A DNA stretch of 26,526 nt, taken from NCBI GenBank assembly GCA_013365365.1, contig JABVXU010000677.1:1-26526 (forward strand). The letters run 5' to 3'. A program made the translations under genes and the position numbers. This stretch comes from Cruorifilaria tuberocauda. Taxonomy: Eukaryota > Nematoda > Chromadorea > Rhabditida > Onchocercidae. Below the pieces are notes generated by a model. It made no database searches, was not told the origin of the DNA, and worked only from the letters and a program-made list of their open reading frames with translations. Shown here one piece after another: positions 1 to 11,551 of this stretch. Positions within the stretch are counted from its first letter, which is position 1; every line of letters begins with the position of its first letter.

Positions 1-245
1 TTTATTATCATCAGCAATAGTTCATTATTATTATTACTACCATTATTATTTTTGTTATTATTATTACTAATTATTATTATTATTTATTATTACTATTAAC
101 TGTTATCATTTATTATTGTTATTATTAGTGTTGTTATTGTTATTGTTATTATTGTTACTGTTACCACTATTATTGTTATTGCTATTATTACTGATTATTA
201 TTATTAATTATTATTATTTAATTTATTATTAATTATTATAATTTC
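1..245. repeat. ATT/TTATTA-rich low-complexity tract
   Basis: Nearly the whole stretch is made of ATT, TTA and ATTG triplets in imperfect runs. This is a degenerate trinucleotide repeat with no coding potential. Confidence 0.9.
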
Positions 246-1828
246 TTATCATTATTATCATTAAAAATTTCTGATCATTTTTTTGTCCGGTGTTCAATTC
301 GATTAAATTTTTTATTTAATATAAGTGAAAATAAAATTCGAAGAAGCATATAATATCAATTTGATGAAAGAATTCTACGTCAATTATCATACCTGGATGA
401 ATCGTCTAGTCGCATTATGCACTTATATTTTTCTCTCGACAACTCCATTCCTTCAGCTATTTCGCATTCTTCTTTTTTTCACTTCTAATATTTGACCTTT
501 TTGAACTTTTGTGTTAGCTGTTTGTTGTTTTAAAAATGACATATGCTTTTCTTTTGTTGCTATTTAAAAATTTTAGAATCAAATTTCATAATATATATTT
601 AATCATAAACATATGACATTTTGAAGCCTAGACCATTTTATAATATTAATAGAGTTTACGTTTTTAAATATTGCAAAGTTTTTTTTTTTTAGCGCTTGAA
701 ATTGAATAGCAATAAGATTGATAAAGAGAATAGGAAGAGGAAGAGGAAGAGAAGAGGAAGAAGCTTTTTCTTCACTTGAAAGAACCATAAAGCTTTTTTC
801 CTAAGCTTTCCAAAATGTTCAATTTATCTCGAAAGCTAAAGCATTTAAAATGCTTATTTTCTTAGCATTCTCTTTTGTTGCAAATAATCCATTTCTTTTT
901 TTATTTTATCTTTGTTTTGTTTAACTTATTGTTTAAACCCAATAGCTTATTGTTTAAAACCAATAGCTTGTTGTTTAAACTCTTCGATTTGCAATGCTAA
1001 TAATTATTCTCTAAAGATTACCTCCACCATTGAGAGTAGCTTAACACAAAGCTTAGACAATAGCTTTGCGCAACTGTCTAAGCTAACTTCAGAATTTTTT
1101 TAAAACAATAAGATTGTGATAGATTATTAAGCTATCATAAAAAGAAAGGCAGCATATGCACTTCAAAATATGAATTCAATTGAATCATGCAAAAAAAAAA
1201 ACCTTCCAACGAATAGTACAATTTTTATCAACTGATAAGAAATCTATCAGTTAGACAGCAAAATGTCCAACTGATAAGAAAACAAACTGAAAATGAATTT
1301 ATATAAAAGAAAGGAAAAGAAGGTACTCAAATGATTAATACAATTTTATTAATTTTTGGTAGACTATATTAACACTGTATTATTATTACCTAAAATTTGA
1401 AAAATTACCATATTTTACCATATTTCAATCTTATCTTCCATGATAAATGTGAAAGTTTTGTACGGTATAGAACAAGTAAAGGTTTTGCTTACAAATTTCA
1501 GGAAGATAAATGATGAATTTAATTTTGTCCTTAACAGATATAAACGAAGTTGAAATATACAATTGATTTAATAAAGGCAATCAAGCTTATTCCTTTGTTT
1601 ATAGCTTTTACTGGATGCTTTCAATATACTTTAAAAGATGATTATTACTCTGTAAAAGTTTTTTTTATTGGTTTTAGCTCTTTCTTTGCTTTTCTTTCAC
1701 ATCAGTGTTATCGCTTTATGTTTTCATAATCAATCATTTAAGTTGCATAATAAAATTATCAAAGAAATGTAAAAGAGAATACAATTTAAAAATTGGAAAA
1801 AAGGAATTTTTGTATAAAGTTTTTGTAC

Positions 1829-1877
1829 GAGAGGGAGCGAAAGAGAGAAAGAGAGAGAGAGAGAGAGAAAGAAAGAA
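1829..1877. repeat. GA-rich microsatellite
   Basis: Interrupted GA dinucleotide run with a pure core around 1850-1867. Read on the other strand it gives a false Ser/Leu-rich open frame. Confidence 0.9.
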
Positions 1878-2470
1878 ATGAGCAATGAAAAGTATAAATG
1901 ATCGTAAACAAGGAAATGAAATAAAAATTAAGCCAAGAAAATTTATAATTTCTCCGAAAAATTTTTATCATTGATTAATTAATTTACCGATATGCTAATT
2001 ACAAAAAATTTATCAAATGTGATGCATTACATTTAGCAATAAATATGTATTTTAGAATACTGTTCTGATTTGAATTCATTGTTTTTATGCTTGATTGTTA
2101 ATTAATTAAAGCTTTGAATTAATGGATTACTAATCTTTCTTATTCACAAAATTCCATGAGTATCTGTACCCGTTCATAAATTGTTGTGCTATCTTAATTA
2201 GCGCTAATGATATTTTTCCAAATGAAGTAATTTCATTCTCAATAGTTTGCTATTTTCAGATCATAGTGTAGACCGGAGTTCTATGTGGGGTACCTTGAAG
2301 ATCTCAAAGGCTTAACCTTCGAACTTTCTCAAAACGTCATCTTGATTTTTGCTAAACTAAAACGTTTATTTATCTTTTTCTATTCAGGTGATTAATATTG
2401 ACATTTATTTCACTATAATTTTCACTATATCCTAATATCAATTTTCATCAAAAACTCTTAATCGATTTAA

Positions 2471-2481
2471 AATTTCATTAG
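2471..2481 (+). promoter_or_regulatory. Possible trans-splice (spliced-leader) acceptor before the start codon
   Basis: AATTTCATTAG lies 9 nt upstream of the ATG pair at 2491. Many nematode mRNAs receive a spliced leader just upstream of the start codon, so this could be such a site with a 9-nt 5' UTR. It could equally be a cis acceptor for an internal exon, because the frame from 2482 (AAA TTA GAG ATG) is open. Confidence 0.4.
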
Positions 2482-2490
2482 AAATTAGAG

Positions 2491-2618
2491 ATGATGTCAT
2501 CGGGAATGTATCATAGACGATGGAGTAAAGCTGGTGGTGATGGTGAAAATTCAACAATGGCAATTCAACGCAGCGAAAATATCACACAAACTATCACACC
2601 ACATACCTATGGTACCAG
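2491..2618 (+). CDS. Exon 1, putative start
   Basis: ATG at 2491 begins MMSSGMYHRRWSKAGG and runs 128 nt to the donor AG|GTAATT, ending in phase 2 (codon AG_). The start is chosen because a stop codon (TAG, 2479-2481) lies in frame just upstream, within the presumed acceptor. If 2481 is a cis acceptor, the true start lies further upstream. Low-complexity N terminus with no recognised domain. Confidence 0.7.
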
Positions 2619-5600
2619 GTAATTTAGTGATATTATTTCTTATCATATATCAATGTAAATGAACTAACTCGCGTTTAGTTGAGACAAATTGAAATAACTT
2701 TGAAAATGACAAACAATTTCAATAACTGACCATAAATATATCTTTTAATAATTGATCATAAATAACAAAAGTTATCATTAATTTGTGATTGGATGATAAT
2801 TCCTGAATTGAGTGATCATTCGTAAAAGAAAGAGTAATTAAGTAAAAAATAAATACTAAGGACAATTTTTCAAGGAAAAAAGAATCCTATCATTCTTTTT
2901 TTTTGCCAAAACTATTTTCTTATCCAAATTAATTCTTCCTGGGAAATAGCGATGATAACACTGATAAATTGGATAAGGGAATGAAAACACTGATAATAAA
3001 TTGGATAGTAAAATGGAAATACTGACAATGAATTGATAATGAACTGATACTGATAATGAAATGGAAATATTTTTCAGTTGGAATTCAGTGCGTTGGAATA
3101 AACCATTAGAAAATAGTAATGGATATTGGAGTCGATCGGTGCCATTTTTTCAATCAATCTCGAAGGATTATGATCCTAAGCTAGCTTATTCAATGCCCCC
3201 ATTAAGACGTTTTGATTCACAATCAGCTAGCAAAAATAACATCGAATTAAAGTTTGTCCTCGTCTTTCTTACTTTCTTTCAATGATATCTTTTAGGATTA
3301 TGGGAATTTTCTTCATAACATTGAGAAGTTTGTAAAATTAGCAAAATATTTTCTTAATGAAATCATCAATCGAGCATGTGATATGATATGTGTGTACATA
3401 TTCTTGAGAATGACCTAATGGATGGAATGAAGTTAGTTTATGAATTATTCATCTTGCTCGATCGTTTTTCAGCGTAGCACAATTGTTGTTTGTTTCTTTT
3501 CGGCATTGGATTTGTGTATTCAATAGGTATATGATAATCGTATCTTCTCTCTCTCTCTCTCTCTTTCTTATCAGTTTAACTGATTTTAAATTATCTGCGA
3601 ACAGTCAAATGATTTTCATAACAGCGCTTTTAAAAATCCTTCTTTCATTCGATAATTATTGAAAGCAAATAAGATGGATGGATTTGTCTTTACACAAATA
3701 TCTCGAAATACAAATTGAAAATTATTTTCAAAGAGTTAAGTAATTTTAGCTGTAATAAGAGTTAGAATAAATTACTTATTATGTATTCAATAAGTTATTT
3801 GAAAACAAAAAAAAAAAAGAAGTAAGGAATTACAGGAACTCCGGTCCATACAAAAGAAAACGTTCCGTATATTTTGGAGATTCTATGTTATCACTAATGA
3901 GTGATAAAATATCAAGCAAAACATCAAGCAATCCTCGTCTTCCTTGGCTTTCTGATAAATGTTTGTATTTGCAAACAATTGTTTTTTTTTAATAGTTGTA
4001 TAGCAAATTTGAATATATTATTTTCTTCCCAACTTGTTTGAAATTTTCAGAAATACATATTGCTAAAAGTTGGAGATTAAAGGTTAAAGGTTATCAAAGT
4101 TATGATAAGCAATAGCATATAGTGCTCGATTAATATTTCAGTGACAAATCGAAGAAACGTAATTTACAATAAAGTCACAAGTAATTCACGAGAAAATGCT
4201 TTCACAGCTAATAGCAGTGAGTTCTTTGTGATCAAATAATTATCAAACCTTTTAATTAATTAGTTTAATTTATAATTTATCAAAATGTAATCAAGTAAAT
4301 CTTTGAAATGATTATCTCAAGAATACTAATATGGAGAATTAAGGATGGACACCAACTTCATCCTCTTCAACTCGATCCTTTCAAACAAAAACACAAAATA
4401 CAATTCCCACGTCATCATTATCATCAGCAGCCTCAGTATCACATCGTGACAAGCCTATTTTAAGTAATACGTCGCAGATGATCAGTAGGTAAACCATATT
4501 TTACTCATGCATTGATCTGATTTAATTCATTTGAATAGTTATTAGTTTAAATAGAATTATAGGTAATAGACAGATATCATACCTGTTATCACTTTCTAAT
4601 GTTGCAGTAATCCTGGAAATACAGCGTCTAGAGGAGATCGTCCGTGGCGTCGTCGCATGGCTGACGCAGCACGTTTACGTAATGCTCACGGAGATGAAAT
4701 CAGTGATACAATACATTCAACACTTGCAACAATACGAGCACGTCGTAGCAGTTTGTCAAATGGGCGCAGTTGTACCAATAGTAGTAGCGATGAATTACGA
4801 ACTTCACTTACTGCATTGAAAAATTATATAGATGAACAAACTACGGTAAGTCCACCGTATTATAGATTAATAAATAAGAGAGAAACAATCTACTGTATTA
4901 TACAGTATTAACAGTTAAGAAGAAATAGTGCTAAAAGTATTCCAGTGGTTATCAATTTTTAAATTTTCTCTAATAAATTGATAAAGATTTGGAATAGAAT
5001 TTCAATTATTAATCTGATTAATATGTTATTGCAAAAATCATAGAATTTCTATCGACAAAATAATCGAGTGCGGGATTCTTCAACATTCTCTGATAAGTTA
5101 TCATTTGATAATTCAATAACATCCGTTAAACCAACTTGTGGTTTCTATTCTACCCGATGGAATTCAGGACGATTTCCAGAATATATGTCAAGGTGAAAGT
5201 TTTCTGCTACTTTAAGCTATCATTTACCTAAATCAATCTTTCAATCGATTTTTTTAATTTACGTGCTGCTTAGATTGAAGAATAAGAATTTAATTCCAGA
5301 AATTACTCGAACAGAATATTCATTTTCAGAAGTTATTCGCCGATTCGATCAAGACCAAGCGCATATAATAATAATAATACAAAGTTGTCTAAATATAATT
5401 CCATTTCAACGTAAGCTAATTTTTTATTGGCATACTATTCTTAACTTATTTGCTTGATTAAAATGATTACTGATAAATTATACTGATTATAGAGATATGT
5501 TGTTACGACCGTTACGCTTCTCATGGCAATCCAATGTTGATAGCATATGCGAAAGTAGCAAATCGAATCGACTAGATCAGGTCATTCGCGATTCGCCGGT

Positions 5601-8600
5601 ACCAGAAAGTATTTGTGAGCGTGAATCAAATGGTCGATTATTATCTAATAAAAGGAGAGGTAATTATTTCTATTATTTTGTGCGAAATATTGCATAAATT
5701 AATTTTGATAAGTTTTAATAAGTTGACAAGTTACTCCTCCTAAAGTGACGTAGTTTAGCGCGAACTCATCTTAATTAGAACAATTTTCGGAGTAATCATT
5801 AGATCTGATAACAGAAAAACAGTTCTTAACAGTTCTGCAAAATTGATTTAATTTCAATTTGATCAATTAATAGCATTGCGTCATCAATCACGTCAACGTA
5901 AATTACCAGTGGAATCAAATTCTTCATCTGATAACGAACAGGAACAACAAACTGAGGTGCGTAAACGTAAGTTACGGAAGCGATCGAGTAAAAAATCTAA
6001 TAATGAAGGTAAGTATTGATTACTATGAAGTTATAGGTATGTATAGGCGAATATATATACGATTGTCTTTTATCATTAGCTTTATTCAATTCAATTTTTA
6101 AAAGTTGTTTTCGTATATATGCGAATAATGAATTGATTTTATAGGTAAATCTGAGAGTAAACAGTTACAAAGAAGCGCAGAAAAACGACTGATGATAACT
6201 GATAATGAGATAAGTGTGGTGAGTTTTGATAACAGTATTATCCTATCATATCATTTCCCGAGTTTTCCTAATAAATTCAACTTAAACAATTTTTGTCTTT
6301 GTTTTTCTTTAAATGTTGCATAATGAAAAGAACTTTTAAGAAACAAATTTCATGAAAATGTTTACAGAGAGAAATGAATGTGATAATAATTTCTGCAGGA
6401 AATTGATATTCAAAAGGAAAATGATACTACTGAAAAGGAAGAGGAAAGACAACGAAGTCAAATTTCGAATAGTTCAAAGTTCATACCTTTTCTTTACCTT
6501 ATTTTTGCTCTATAATTTTCATTTATTGTTTTTGATGAAATTACTCTTTGATAATATTAGCTATTTTATTGAAAAATTCAAAATATCAAGGTTCATTTCA
6601 TCCTCCTTAATTAAGTTACTATGAAAAAAGTTTATTTTTCCATAAATTTTAATGCATATGAAAAAAAGCGAAAAAACGATTAGTAATAATTAATTATTGC
6701 TATTGAAAAAGAAACAAAAGTATCGTTTCAAGTAATATCTCAATGTGTGATAAGGTTGATATCAGTTATATTCAGGGCATCATCTTTGATAGTTTTTCCG
6801 GAAGCCTACAATGAAAGGTCAGAACTGAAAGTAAAATCCGATCATTGTTAGTTTTCTGTTTTTTTTTTCCTCTCCAGTAAAATTATTACAGCGTTAATTG
6901 GCTTGTTTACTGAGATATGTAAGTTGAGGTTGAAAAAATTGGAATTTATATTTTTTGGAATGTTCATAAAAGAGAGTAGAATTAAATAGAAGTTTTATCA
7001 GTCTTATCAATATCTTATCATCGTTTATGTTCTTTCCCTTTACTTTACTTTATTAGATTGATATATGATTTTTGCTTATATTTTCTAAGAGAAAATAATT
7101 ATGATTATCTTCTATCATTAGCTTTATTAAATTCGATTTTTAAAGTTGTCCTATATTCTTCATTTCCTTTTTATTGCATTCCACTTTGCATGTAAGTCGA
7201 AAATTTATAACTTGATTTACCTGAACTATTTCAACTGGTAATACTAAAGTATAAGTGATACTAGGTCATTAGAATGAATTAGAATTAATTATTGATTAGA
7301 ATTAAGTCATTAAAATTAATTTAAAACTATTGCTATCATTTATTTTAGTGATATAAATGAGAGAAGCAATGATATTTCATTTTCTCTTTCGATAAACATT
7401 GAAAGTTATCAGTTACACTATTACTACTATTAAGATAATGGTTGTATGAAATGAATATCTCATCTTATCAGTGTTATATTTGAATTTTCGAAATTGAAAT
7501 AGTTTTTTAATAAAATTTCCCGTTTCACTGTAGCATAGATAACTTTTAGATTTTTGAGAAAATTTCGGAAACTGTCTAAGCTATCAATTTTTCGCTTTAA
7601 TTCATATATAATTAAAACATAAAATATCAAATAGCATTTAGCATCTCATTTTTGACATTACAAAAAGCGCCTATTTCATGTTTTCCAATGAAGTGAACAG
7701 TGTTGAAGAGAGAGAAAGGGAGAGAGAGAGAGAAGAGGAGAGAGAGGGAGAAGGAAAGGAATGTATTTAGAGTTTTCGGTGATTAGTGTTAATTTTAATT
7801 TGTTATATTTTCATAGCTTCCATTTCCTAATTTTTCAATTTTATTTTTTTATTTTATTAATCAAGTTTCTAATTTTTGACCTTTTAGTCATAATCAGATT
7901 AGTTCGAAAAGGTACTTTGACTTAAACCCATCAATCGATAAAAAACTTTACAATATTATCGATTGTTTGTCATTGTATCACATGAAATCACAGTGAGCTT
8001 TTGAGATTTATCAATACATATTACTTCTTAATGCTAAATTTATTGATTTATTTGTTTTAAGTTTGGGTGCGAAATGAGTGCAAAAATAATTTACAATTGT
8101 TGGCAAAAAAATAAATTACCAAAAAAAATTGATCGAAAAATGGGCGAAATTAATTTTAAATATTCATCAGATTACTTTGCTTCTTTTTACTTAATCGATG
8201 AGAAAGTAAAAAAAAATAGCTTATTTCTTAGATTCTTTTAAATTATAAAAATAATAAGCATGATATGCCATAAGTTCTTGCACCGACATCTATCACTCCA
8301 TTTACTTTACCTTATATTACTGCTGCAAATATTATTATCATTATTAAATGTTTAATTTCAGTACAATTTAAAAGAAGAGACAAAGAGAGAGAAAATAAAA
8401 TGATAAAAAAAGAGTTGCAATCGTTTGTAAAGAGAAGGAAAAAAACAGAGAAATGCGATAGTGCAGTAAATTCTATCAATCACAAAAAGGAAACGAAAAA
8501 TTCAGTGGTTGGAAAAAAGAAAGGTACCTATGAAAACGTTCACTTTCGATCATTTACATATGGTATCCATCTCTGTAATGTGTTATCCTTTCCTATCTAT

Positions 8601-9710
8601 CTTGCTTTCAATAAAAATTAAAATTTATTCAAGTTTATTGCTAATAGTTTAAAAATTTTGTTGCCATTAATTATCAAATCAGACTGATAACACTTATATA
8701 TTTATTGCCAATAGTTTTAGAAATTTGTTACGATTAATTATCAAATCAGACTGATAACTCCTATATATTGATTGATAACAGTTTTAAAAATTTGTTACGA
8801 TTAATTATCAAATCAGACTGATAACTCCTATATATTTATTGCTAATAGTTTTAAAAATCTGTTACGATTAATTATCAAATCAGAGTGATAATTCTTTATC
8901 AAATCAGACTGATAACTCCTATATATTTATTGCTAACAGTTAAAAAATTTTGTTACGATTAATTATCAAATCAGAGTGATAAGTCTTTTCATTGTTTTTT
9001 TTTTCCATTAATAATTACAGAATTCTTTGAGAGTTAAAATACAATTTAGAAGTCTTCATTTATTTTATTAATAAAAGAAAAAAAAATCTATTCCTGTGAT
9101 TAAATATGATGAAAGTTTAAAGTTAATAAATAATTAGCAAATTAATCATACCTGTGCAATTTAATTACATTTAATAAGCAATCATAATGCTTTCTATCAA
9201 ATGAAATTGAAATTTATTCAAGGCAATAAATGTAAAGAAGCATCGAGAGCATCAGGAATGCAAAATATGCAAAATATCGACGTGAAATTAGCAGATGGAC
9301 GAGAAAAGCATCGTTTGGATCAGCTTTCATCGCCTCCGCCACTGTCGCCGATAATACTTTCATCGGTGAGCGATAGCTAATACAGAAATACAGTTCTTTT
9401 CACCATTAGCTTATACAAAAATATAGTAGTTTTATACAGAAATACAGTAGTTTCTCCATTAGCTGATACAGAAATACAGTAATTTTATGCAGAAATACAG
9501 TGAGCTTATACAGAAATATAGTTAGCTTCAGCATTTCTTATAAAACGAAAACCTTTTTATTATCAAACAGACAGAGCGAAGGATATTATCATTTCTGAAA
9601 TCTTTCACTGTTATTATATTTCATCAATCAATTGCAATGCTATTTTATAGAAATGTTGAAATGTTTTTTTTTTCTCAAAATGTAAAATTTTTTTTTTAAA
9701 TGAATAAGCC

Positions 9711-9753
<43 letters not shown>

Positions 9754-11515
9754 AGAGAGAAATTTGCTCAATTCTTTCAATTCCTCCATCAATTTTATTA
9801 TTTCTTATGGATGCTTTCTTTCAAAAAAATGCTATATTTTATAATATCGACTTCATTTTTTAACGCATTCTTTCTCTCGTTCTATTCTAACTGCCATATA
9901 TTTCTGAAAATTTGAATTCAAGCTATATTTGCTAAAATTAACTTAAACTATCGATTTAGTTATAGTTTATGTTAGCATTATATATTTATTTAGCTTTGAA
10001 AAATGGTTCAAAATGTTACTTTTCAAATCCAATTCATAATTTTGGTTACTCTTTAAAATTCTGACTATTTTAATCTTAATCATAGTTTTATGATACATTT
10101 ATAATTTTTCCAATTTATTATTATTAAAACTATCATAGGTAAAATTACTGTGAAAAATTTATAAGCTAAATTACTGTCAGATACTAAATTACTGTTTACT
10201 CTAATACAAGAATTGTAAGATACTATTAATATATGAGTAATATTTGATATCTTTTTGAACCAGTTATTTTTTTATTTGTTACATTTTCTTTACTAGTCTG
10301 CTCTCTTTCTCTTTCTCTCTATCTCTCTCTCTCTCTCTCTCTCTCAGTCTTTTTAATAATTAAAAAAATTTTACATTTATCGTAATTTCTTATAGGAAAT
10401 ATTAACTTTCACATTGATTTCGCTTACATTTTTAGAAATCGATTAATTCTCATTTTGTAATCACAGATTCTTATCAATAGGTTGAATAAGTAATCTGTAA
10501 ATTCAATCGTTATCCATGAAATGATTGATTAGATAGAAATCAATTATATCAATTGATAATCATTTTGAAACTGATAAGGAACACTACGATGATTGGAAAA
10601 TACTTTGAGGAATTAATGATTGCTTTAATTTTTATTACAGAATATGGGCATATCAATTGATAATCATTTTGAAGCTGATGAGGAGCATTACGATGGTGTG
10701 GCTCAGTTCAATTTTCCAGGTCTATTAATTTTAAAATATTATCACTTAAGATTTCTTGCAATCTTAACCAGATAGTTACTTATTAATTCTTTTGAATGAT
10801 TCATTTTAAAAATGTTTTAAAATGATTAGATTACGTTTTCCTCAGTAAGTAATAATTTACTTTTTAAACACGAAGTAAGAATTTACCTATTATTTTAGCT
10901 ATTACTTATCATTTTCGGTCATTTAATGGTCATCATGCAAGCTTGCCATTAAAATATTAGAATAACTCTAAAGTTTTATAGACAATCGAAATGAAACTGA
11001 AAAGATTTCAATCTTTTCCTATTTTTATCTCTTAACTAACTATGTACTTTTTTTTTGTCTGTGTGATATTATTACTAATCAATCAATCTAAAATTGATCT
11101 TTCAATCAGCAAATCCCTCAGAAGTTCTTAAATTTCTGTTTCATTATTCAGATTATAATTCGGTTTTTCATCTCAATTAACTTAAAACAATATCGCTAAA
11201 TTGTATAACTAGGTAATTCTTTAAAAATTACTTACAAATATTTTGTAGGTAACTTTTTATGGGTAATAAATAAATGGAAAATTTGAAATGAGAGTTAAAA
11301 GTCGAAAAAGTCTTTGTACCTTTAAAATAATTTATAAAGTGAAATATCAACCTTGAAAGAAGTACAATTATATATCTATCATTCTCGTAGATTTTGATGA
11401 TTGATTGAACGAAAGATATCAATCGAAAAAAAAAAATCAGAATCAAATTTTATTAGCCAATACTAGCAAAATGGTTTCGCTAGCATTGGCTAATAAAAAA
11501 TAGTTGTTGAGAGGA

Positions 11516-11551
<36 letters not shown>

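Larger units (their letters stand above)
1..2490. other. 5' flanking region without a supported gene
   Basis: AT-rich sequence upstream of the first supported exon. It holds an ATT-rich repeat, a short tandem array of about 22 nt near 914-980 built on the words CAATAGCTT and TTGTTTAAA, and a GA repeat at 1829-1877. The short open frames here follow these repeats and lack good splice sites or gene-like codon use. The promoter presumably lies here, but I cannot point to one. Confidence 0.6.
6516..8361. other. Long gap between the two exon clusters
   Basis: AT-rich, with a GA-rich run at 7704-7760 and two weak exon candidates (6776-6817 and 7888-7911). It may be an intron or the space between two genes. 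No promoter or poly(A) site can be fixed. Confidence 0.5.
9366..10640. other. Intron with repeats and a decayed exon copy
   Basis: 1,275-nt intron with a TACAGAAATACAG tandem array, GA and CT microsatellites, and a partial duplicate of exon 15 near its 3' end. No extra exon is needed to keep phase. Confidence 0.7.

Noticed and set aside
603..788. Minus-strand 61-codon frame, Ser/Leu/Pro-rich
   Set aside because: Produced by a GGAAGA-rich stretch; no splice context or gene-like codon use.
912..1103. Plus-strand 63-codon frame, Cys/Leu-rich
   Set aside because: Its first third is a translated 22-nt tandem repeat, and no recognised features follow.
2250..2310. Possible upstream exon after TATTTTCAG with ATG near 2282
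   Set aside because: The short frame stops after ten codons, and the GTACCT donor leads to a stop in the next exon's frame.
6352..6624. 90-codon plus-strand frame
   Set aside because: Different frame from exon 12; AT-rich Phe/Leu content is typical of noncoding sequence.
11110..11180. Open stretch ANPSEVLKFLFHYSDYNS after CAATCAG, in phase 1
   Set aside because: No phase-matching donor and AT-rich codons; too weak to list as an exon.
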